DNA of 64,000 nt. Origin: Oscheius dolichura. Lineage: Eukaryota > Nematoda > Chromadorea > Rhabditida > Rhabditidae. The notes under the pieces are model-generated. The model saw only the letters and a program-made list of their open reading frames with translations. It was not told the DNA's origin and ran no database searches. This document shows positions 56,794-64,000 of the stretch, one piece after another (the stretch's first letter is position 1; each line of letters opens with the position of its first letter). A program made the translations under genes and the position numbers. Where the stretch lies: assembly GCA_932521035.1 (NCBI GenBank), contig OW051493.1, positions 9,942,001-10,006,000 of the forward strand, read 5' to 3'.

Positions 56794-59700
56794 TTATAGA
56801 TGAGTTTCTTGGGCATCGCTGGACAGAACAATTCGGAGAGTTTCACTGATTCGTCGGGCGCTGTGCTTCCGGGGAGACGGGGTATGCCGCGGAGGAGAGG
56901 AGTCACTGAAAATAGCCCATATTTTTCTCTCTTCAAACGGACAGTAGCGTTTATTGGCGTCCAAATATTCAGAATTTTGTGCTGGTTACGAATAACTACT
57001 TTACAAATTATAAAAATGTCAAAAACATGGAGAAAAATGCAAAGTTTCAATTTTGTTCAGCGAATTTCGTCCAACGCGCGTCGCCCGCTGTTTACGCGCA
57101 TTGGCGGGTTACAATAGCCCGGAAAACGGCTGTAATGGTCCATTTTAAAGGACTGCTCGTACCTGGGGACGGTGAAGACAGAAACCTCGCTTTCTTTAGC
57201 CGTAATGGAGGGAAAGGCGTCATCCAAAATCAGGAGACACTCGTCCGTATTGCAGATATCCGACACACTGTGGACATTTTCCTGATGCCGAGAGACGCGG
57301 AATGTTCCCTCCTCTGCGTTGGTCACGTCTAAATCTAGAACCTTTTTGGGTTTCGAAAGGAAAAATACAGTCCAAGAAGCGCCAATCTCGGGTCGGCTCG
57401 TAGGGGAGATTACTCTTGGATACGATCATTTTCTGGATTACTTGGCGGGCAGTTATCAGCTCGCATTCCGCTTCCACGTTGATTATTCCCAGTTCGTAGG
57501 CTGAAATATGGTGAAATTGATTTCGTTTCGGGACCAAGAATTCGTAGATTACGGTATAAAAACAGTGGAGACCAAAAATTGCGCCTCGAGGCTCCCTATC
57601 TCATTTGAAAGCCCAGTATGGCCGATTCGTCGCTTCAGGACCCAGGGAACCCATGCCCAGGTCTCGAAGCGACTTCACAACGGAATAAGCCCGCTTCAGG
57701 ACTCAAGTACGGTAGTTTAGACCCGGTAAAATAGCCCAGACTCCGTTCTCCGGTCCCAAAGCGACTTCCTTCCCATGTGGCTCCTTTTTTCCCGGTCATT
57801 CGTCCCAGGATCCACATACAGTAATCTAGCCCCTAACAGTCCTTTAACGCCAACTTACCGGTATCTTTCAGCCTCTCGAAGCAGTCCTTATACGTGTCGT
57901 AGTCCGTCCTCCCCACCACAACCACCGGCAGCTGGATGAAGAGGGAAGTCGACTGTACCCTGGAGTCTCTCCTCCCTCCCCGGGTATTCCTTCTCATCAA
58001 ATTTGGAGTACAGTTGCTCTTCTTATCCCTCCTCAACATTGGAACCTTACTATGGAAAGTGAGGTTAATCATCGATGGGGCAAGAAGGCAAGGCTCTCCA
58101 TCGACCTGGAAACGGTAAATTATTAAATTTTGAGTTACGGTACCTGCATGGGGATGGCTTTATGGCTAATAACTTTGACGGTGGAACACTGGGCCAGGCG
58201 TTCGCCTTTCCCGCCCATTTGAAGAGCCGCCAAGGTGGCCGTGGTAAAACCCAAGACCTCAATCTTCCCGTCGCAGCAACTCGGCTTCGAGGAATCGAAG
58301 GAATTCGCGTCAGAAGGCCAGGGAGTAGTCCCTAAACGATTAAAATAGAAGGTTACGGTAACAGCGCCCCCCGCGTAAACAGCAGGCGACCGTTGGCGCG
58401 CGTTGGACGAAATTCGACCAAAATTCGAAAATTGAATTTTTCTCCCATTTTTTGACATTCTTATAATTTTTAAATTAGTTATTCAGAATCAGCAGAAAAT
58501 TCTGAATATTTTAAAGCCAAAAAAGATGGCTGTACGCTTTGCTCTCTGATGTTTGCCCCCTGTTTTGCCCTCTTCGGCATTCTGTTCCGGATATAGCGCC
58601 TTATCCCCTTGTCCGGTCTCACGTCCCCCGGCTAACGTGTACTCACGTACACTTTAAAAATCACGGATAAATTTATCTCATCCTCTTACCTATCTTTAGA
58701 ACTGTGACGGAAATCCCCGCCGCCTGAAAGGCTGCTGACCAGTGTTCAATTTCCGAAGTGATTCTTCTGCCACGTGGATAGGCACAAAGAACGGAGACAG
58801 AAATAGAAAAGAGGAGATATTTTTGGAACCGTTAATGGGTGACAAATATAGAAATAGCATTTTAAACTTTGGTGGAGAGGATTTTTGAAAGCATTCCCTT
58901 TTCTACCCCTCATGGCGAGAGTAACTTCTTCCCGGGTCTGGTCGGGGCGCCACGGCCCGAAATTCGGACTAGAATGGGCTAATGATAGCTCATTCAAAAG
59001 AGCTCGTCGTGCTGGTCAAGGCGATCTGGGTCTCGTCGCCATAGCTCTTTCTATGCACACCAGGACGGAAAAGAGAAAGGGAAGATTTGAATTTTCGAAA
59101 TTTCTTATCCAGAATCTTCGAGGGCTGGAGGCTGGGAAATCGCCTGTTTCATCCGGGGTTTGTGTTTTCCCCACTAAATCTACCATGGCGAAGAAGATTT
59201 GATAGAGAAATTAACAAAAACAGAACCAGATTATTTCGATCCATGTGATACTCCCCATGGGCTATCCAGCCGAAGCTTCTGGTCAAGAGTCGAGTGACTC
59301 CGTCTCAACTTTTCCACTTCTGTGGATCGGTCACATACCATTCGAAAGAGCTTGTCGAGATCTACAAGATGCTCTTCTTATCTCCGCTAGAATGAATTTC
59401 TGGCACCTATTTTAGTTAGAAATAGCCCTCATACTAACCCTCCACAGCAGGAGCCATGGGCCAAAAACTTTAACTAGAATGGACATACGATAGCTCATTC
59501 AAAAGAGCTCGGCGAGCTGGTCAAGAAAAACCGAGTCACGTAGCAGTAGCCTTTCATATTCAACAGTACCAGGGCGATTGAGGCAAACAGAAGATTTGAA
59601 TATTCTTGAACCCTCAATCTCCTCCATTTTTTGTCCTTGTTTCCAAGAAATTAAACAATTCCTCCCCTGCTGATTAATTTCCTTGTCCGTGTCATTATCT

Positions 59701-62700
59701 CCCTTGCATCAACATATAAAAAGTCTATTTATCAGCCAATGAATCCCCTCAAAAATGGCAAAGTCATTATCTCTCCCCCCTGGTCACTAATCCCCCCCTG
59801 CGCCCTGCCAAATGTCAAACACCCACCTCCAGCATAGTAAGTAATATTATGAAACAGGATACAATGCAGTTTGAGCTCCTTGATCCTCGGCGTGACATCG
59901 ACCCCGTCACATTCCAAAGTGATAAAATCGGACAAGTCCTTCCAGCTCCTCTTGAACAGGTCAATTGTCCCCAATCCACCGTAGGCTATCCGATTCTTCA
60001 GCCGGCTATTCAACATCTGCGGATTGGCACTCCGACTGTGGTGGAATTGGAGAGCCACGTGGGCATCAGCTCCAATTGAGAAATAATTATTCATCACCGT
60101 CAGAGGAAGTGAGGATTGCACCGCGTCTGACAGTTCGTCTACCTCGATTGGGGCGTCCGAATTCGGCTCCACGTCTATTCTCCACCTGGAAATACAGTAT
60201 GACACCATGTAAAGTCTGCCAGGATCATTTTCAAGCGTACTGTAGCGAGTCAACCCGCGTAAACAGCGAGCGACCGTTGCCTGGCGCGCGTTGGACAAAA
60301 TTCGCTCAAAATTGAAAATTTGCATTTTCTCCAATTGTTTGGCATTTTTATAACTTATTTTTTTTTTTTACATTAATTATTCGTAATCACCGGAAAATTA
60401 TGAATATTTTGAAGCTAATTTCAGCAAATTCTTATATTACCGCTTTGCAATAGAGCTGCAGCTCGAAAGCGCGCCATACTGCTCTGGATCTGGTGACTAC
60501 CGTAATCCCTACCTGTCCAGATGAGTAACCGTGGCCTCGTGAAGAATTGCCTGCATAAGTTGACTCAACGGCTCGTCCGAGAAGGTACCACCCCAACCCA
60601 TACATCTGGAGAGATCATTCCCCGTACCCAGGGGCATTATAGCCATAGGAGGATAGGCCGGCCAGTTGAGCTGGAAATTTTGGCTTTTTTGAAGAGAAGA
60701 GTATGGATTTTACGTTATCCAATGTTTGGAGAACCCAGCCAACGGTACCGTCTCCTCCACAGACCAGCAGACGAAGCTGGGTCACCACTTTTCGGTAGAC
60801 TTCCAGTCTAAAATGGAAAATTAAAACTCTTGGTCAAGTTTAACCAGTTTTTCAAGAAAATCAGGATATAAAATCCAATTTTCCAAAAAGCGTTAGAGTA
60901 GTTTTTTAGAGAAGTTTCTGGAGAATATGGTAGTATCAAAATCTTTGTGAAAAACTGTTTTTTCGGGCCTGCGGCGGCGCTTTGAAGATTCGTGTCCACC
61001 CACTTTTAAACTGTTGGAAAGGGGGGCGAACTTTTGATCCTTTGAGACCAAATAAATTCCAATCTCAAGAAAGGGCTACAGTAACTTTTTTTTGGGAATT
61101 TTTTGCTCTTTCTAATGGTACTAAAATCTCCGCGAAATTCGATTTTGTTAGACCGCTACTACCCGGAGAAGGCGCGATACCAAATAATCAAAACCCACCC
61201 AAATTTCGGTCCCTTCAAGGCGGTAATATCAAAAACTTGTCGTGGATTCAGTAGCCAACAAAGTGTGTGAAGAGCCTTTGATCCCTAAAGGTTTAATTAT
61301 TTGAATAAAAGAAAAAACGGGCCTTATTCCCGCCAGATTTTGGATTAACGAAGACTATCAACGGCTGGGAGGGGCCGCTGCTCCACAGTTCCGTCGGTTT
61401 CACGACAAATTGTCTCGTTGGCTGAATTTTTAAATTTGAAATACAATTAAGTGCTAAAAAATACCTTCTTACTGTTGTTCTTATTGACCATATGTTTGTT
61501 TTTGTTCCGTTTTCGGCAGGGAAGGCGGAGGATCCAATTCGGCGGGACGATCATGTCCCGGAGGGCGCCGCGGTCACATCTAGACTCATTTTTTTACAGA
61601 AGAATAAAAAAAGAGGCTCACTTTTCGGAAAGTTTATCCTTATTGAAGCAATTCTTCAAATGGTACGATTCTTTACACCAGGAGCAGGCGACGGCTATTG
61701 TTTCCTGGAAATTACAGCTCCAGTTACAATTTCAATGTTTGAGTTTGGTGTCAAAAGATTCAGAATTTTCTGCTGATTACGAATAACTAATTTAAAAATT
61801 ATAAAAATGTTGAAAATTTAGAGGAAAATGCTGCTTTTCAATTTTGTTCAGCGAATTTCGTCCAACGCGCGCCAAGCAACGATCGCCTGCTGGTTACCCG
61901 CTGTACCCACCTTTTTCTCCTTCTGTTGAAAATTGAACATTTTCTGCTGGAACGACTTCCCACACCCGCTACATCGACCCTCGTGCTTCCATTTGTGTAC
62001 CCAATGATGAAGAGTGAGCGTATCTACCAGTTCCTTGGAAGGCTGCTTCTTAGCTGTATGATCACGAAATGTTGTCTTGCAGTTCAGATTTAGCTAGAAA
62101 AGGAGCCTCTTCTCTATAAAAGTAGTCGCTTACCTTGGCTAATAGGGGGAAACAAGCCGTGTGGGCCACTATATGGCAGGCGGCACAGCGTCGTTTTTCT
62201 CCTGGAAATGACGGAAACTTTAGAAAATGGGGTCAGGTTTTCAAACCCCCGTCACGCTCCAGGATGAGAGGAAGGGGAGGACGATGACGACTAGGAGGAC
62301 AAAGGGAATGGCAAGGTGGACGAGAAGGATGACGGTGGCCATAAGGTTCAGAAGAACGAAGAGAATGAAGAGATGGGCGAGGAGGAGGACAAGGAGAATC
62401 GGGAGGAGGACGAGGATGATGAGGGAGACGAGGGGCCGAGGAGGACGAAGAGGGGCAAGGAGGACCATGGGACAATGGGTGGAAAAGTACCATGCCCTAC
62501 CTTGTTTCCTGCAATCCTTCTCCCCCACATAACATTCCGAATCGGCATTGGCTGACGATGATCCTGGGCCAGTAGATGGTAGCCAAATATGTTCAGCTGG
62601 TAGCATCTAGACATTTTCCTTTATTTCCTCTCTTCGTTATTCTCAAACTGACCTGATCATCCAGCCAATATCGGCTAGTTCGGTGCTTATTCACCGTCCT

Positions 62701-64000
62701 GACTTCCTGCTCCGCGGATCTCCTTACCACAGGAGATTTAGCCAGGGCTTTTCTGAAAATCAGGTCATTTCTCGGGATGCTCTTCCTTTTCAGGTCTATC
62801 CGGTTAAAATGTTGGATTTTTAGGTTTAAAATGGTCAGAAGACTGTCTTTTTTCACCCGGAGAAGGTGAAAAACAATTATTGACGCTTATCGGAGCGTAA
62901 AATTGGAATTATCCCGATATTATGCGGTGCTGATTGGAAAAACGGTGCACCATTGTGATTTTGTGAACCTGAAGAGCTCAGAAAGATGTTCTATCCGGCT
63001 GGGTCTTCTCAGAACCGAGGTTGGAGCCGAGGGATCGTGACTTCGGCTTCTTGTCGTCCGGATACTTTCTGCCGGGGTGGGTGGCTCGAATTCCGACTCG
63101 CTGCCACCGTCACTGTCTCCGGAGCTGACGGAGAGCAGCTCGATGTCCCGGCGGAGGGTGGACAGGTCGACGGAGTTGCTTCTGGGTGGGGAGGAACTGT
63201 CCGGGTAGGGGGAGAGAAGCGTTGGTGGACGGAGGCGAAGAGGACTTGGAGGGAAGAGGTCCTGGCTGGAAGAGGCGGTTTCGGAGGACGGGTCCAGGAC
63301 AATATCATTCTGGTTGATGGAGACACGCGGAGAGGGAGGAGTGGAGGAGCAGGGGGAACTGAAAAATTGAGGATTACTGTAGTTCTAAGGGCTGTAAGGG
63401 TCTCGGGCCGAATCTTGCCCAAACGTTGGGAAAAGGGTCCGGTTTTCGAATTTCTCGGCTCTATTTGGAGCTTTCATGGTCTGGAGATGGTACTGGGATA
63501 AAATAGGCAAGCATTTTGTTTAAATAAAGGGGGCTACTCGCTCCAGGACCCATGCAACCGACTCCAGTCCCTATTGCTGTTTTAATCCGCCTTTTTTCTC
63601 CCCTCAAAGACCTGGTAATTCCCTTCCCTAGATAGCGGGTCTTGTACAGATTATAGACCGCTAGTCTAGTCTATTTTCCCGGCACTTATCGGCCATTCCT
63701 CGCCACCCCCTCCATTTGAATCAGCTGTTATTTAGCCGGCTACCAGGGATAAATGCCAGGAGGAGATTACCCAGTCTGGAGCCGACCCACCCGAATCAGG
63801 AAGAAAGAGACTTCCCCTCGTGTGTCAAGAGATCTTCATAGAGAGAGCGAACTACGCCCTATAATGCCCAGCCATGAATAATTCAACAATTGAGAACATT
63901 AGATTATTAGGGAGGGAGGAAAGTCTAAGTCTCTTACCAGGTTTCACTGGTTTGGAGACTGCTGCCCAGCTCGCTGCTCGTGTGACGATCCTGGAGCAGA
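56794..64000 (-). CDS. diacylglycerol kinase, zeta/iota type, 5' end beyond window
   Basis: DGKs phosphorylate diacylglycerol to phosphatidic acid and so end DAG signalling at membranes. 18 exons in phase give about 915 aa: 63938-64000 (continues), 62969-63358, 62653-62752, 62501-62606, 62134-62201, 61911-62093, 61622-61704, 61465-61579, 61323-61421, 61199-61284, 60714-60807, 60513-60670, 59827-60185, 58144-58331, 57860-58105, 57369-57500, 57163-57328, 56794-56905. A Ser/Pro-rich N-terminus precedes two C1 zinc fingers (EHIWLP...[34 protein letters not shown]). The catalytic domain has [30 protein letters not shown] and [10 protein letters not shown]. The accessory domain has [26 protein letters not shown] and [19 protein letters not shown]-terminal zeta/iota segment ([20 protein letters not shown]) follows. 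It ends in ETHL, a PDZ ligand, without ankyrin repeats. Probably the nematode dgk-5-type gene, but the symbol is not certain. Confidence 0.93.
56964..57117 (-). repeat. R1 intron-associated repeat, copy 16
   Basis: ATATTCAGAATTTTGTGCTG to TTGGCGGGTTACAATAGCCC. It fills most of the last DGK intron (56906-57162). Confidence 0.85.
58352..58518 (+). repeat. R1 intron-associated repeat, copy 17
   Basis: TTACGGTAACAGCGCCCCCC to GAATATTTTAAAGCC, at the 3' end of the long DGK intron 58332-59826. Confidence 0.85.
58950..59255 (+). repeat. R4 dispersed repeat, copy 7 (5' part missing)
   Basis: CACGGCCCGAAATTCGGACT through AGCTCATTCAAAAGAGCTCG, GAATTTTCGAAATTTCTTAT and GAAGAAGATTTGATAGAGAA. In DGK intron 58332-59826. 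Confidence 0.8.
59330..59610 (+). repeat. R4 dispersed repeat, copy 8 (3' part missing)
   Basis: CATTCGAAAGAGCTTGTCGA, TTTCTGGCACCTATTTTAGT and AATGGACATACGATAGCTCA are present and the tail is lost. It follows copy 7 in tandem in the same DGK intron. Confidence 0.8.
60238..60416 (+). repeat. R1 intron-associated repeat, copy 18
   Basis: TACTGTAGCGAGTCAACCCG to GAATATTTTGAAGCT, in the DGK intron 60186-60512, antisense to the gene. Confidence 0.85.
61753..61905 (-). repeat. R1 intron-associated repeat, copy 19
   Basis: AAAGATTCAGAATTTTCTGC to GCCTGCTGGTTACCCGC. It fills most of the DGK intron 61705-61910. Confidence 0.85.
62255..62475. repeat. purine-rich simple-sequence tract in a DGK intron
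   Basis: Plus strand is almost pure GAGGA/GGACGA/AAGGA-type sequence over about 220 bp (polypyrimidine on the transcribed strand), within DGK intron 62202-62500. It keeps several frames open on both strands but has no coding evidence. Confidence 0.7.
63359..63937. other. DGK intron, nothing recognised
   Basis: Sequence between the Ser/Pro-rich exon and the partial exon at the right edge; the donor GTAAGAG at 63931-63937 and acceptor at 63359 are clear. No repeat family or other gene seen. Confidence 0.55.

Noticed and set aside
57220..57537. A Ras-association domain after the DGK accessory domain, suggesting DGK theta
   Set aside because: DGK theta has its RA/PH region before the catalytic domain. 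The segment instead matches the post-accessory region of zeta/iota kinases, and the two C1 fingers also fit zeta.
62227..62614. Several open frames over the purine-rich tract
   Set aside because: The tract lies inside a DGK intron with good splice sites on both sides. The frames are low-complexity Arg/Glu or Pro/Ser/Leu.
1..64000. CRISPR array, prophage, bacterial operon or biosynthetic cluster
   Set aside because: Spliced animal genes fill the window. The repeats are dispersed and not regularly spaced, and no cas, phage or bacterial gene is present.

Overview
The window is nuclear DNA from a nematode, probably Caenorhabditis-like. Genes are cut into short exons with GTAAG/GTGAG donors and TTTTCAG-type acceptors. 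The smallest introns are about 35-40 bp, several start codons follow trans-splice-like acceptors, and all recognisable proteins are animal families. No bacterial, viral or CRISPR feature was seen. All calls come from reading the sequence; exon chains were joined by hand from splice signals, reading phase and remembered family patterns.

Layout from left to right. 1-4464: no recognisable gene, one dispersed repeat and one weak secreted-peptide candidate. 4465-10518 (minus): a complete dymeclin gene, 14 exons, 667 aa. 10519-11295: a head-to-head promoter interval. 11296-32119 (plus): a TRRAP/TRR-1 gene, the PIKK-family pseudokinase scaffold of histone acetyltransferase complexes, in dozens of exons. 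32360-33330 (minus): a complete YIPF5/Yip1 gene. 34477-35123 (minus): a small unrecognised membrane protein. 38914-46118 (minus): a DEG/ENaC sodium-channel gene, 22 exons, 1036 aa, with an unusually large extracellular insertion and a cytoplasmic PPPY motif. 48665-54889 (minus): a tandem cluster of four related coiled-coil/HMG-box genes, one truncated and one with a stop codon in the HMG box. 54933-55877 (plus): an intronless lysine-rich repeat protein. 56794-64000 (minus): a zeta/iota-type diacylglycerol kinase, running off the right edge at its 5' end.

The genes do not form a pathway. Dymeclin and YIPF5 both belong to Golgi/ER trafficking; TRRAP and the HMG-box cluster are chromatin-related; the DEG/ENaC channel and the DGK are membrane and signalling proteins.

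The most striking non-genic content is five families of short repeats. The main one (R1, 19 copies, both orientations) lies inside introns in 17 of 19 cases and often fills the intron, as introner-like elements do. A terminal-inverted-repeat element (R5) makes up nearly all of the last dymeclin intron and supplies its 3' splice site. A V-arm tRNA lies in one HMG-gene intron, and two tRNA-like elements lie in trr-1 introns.
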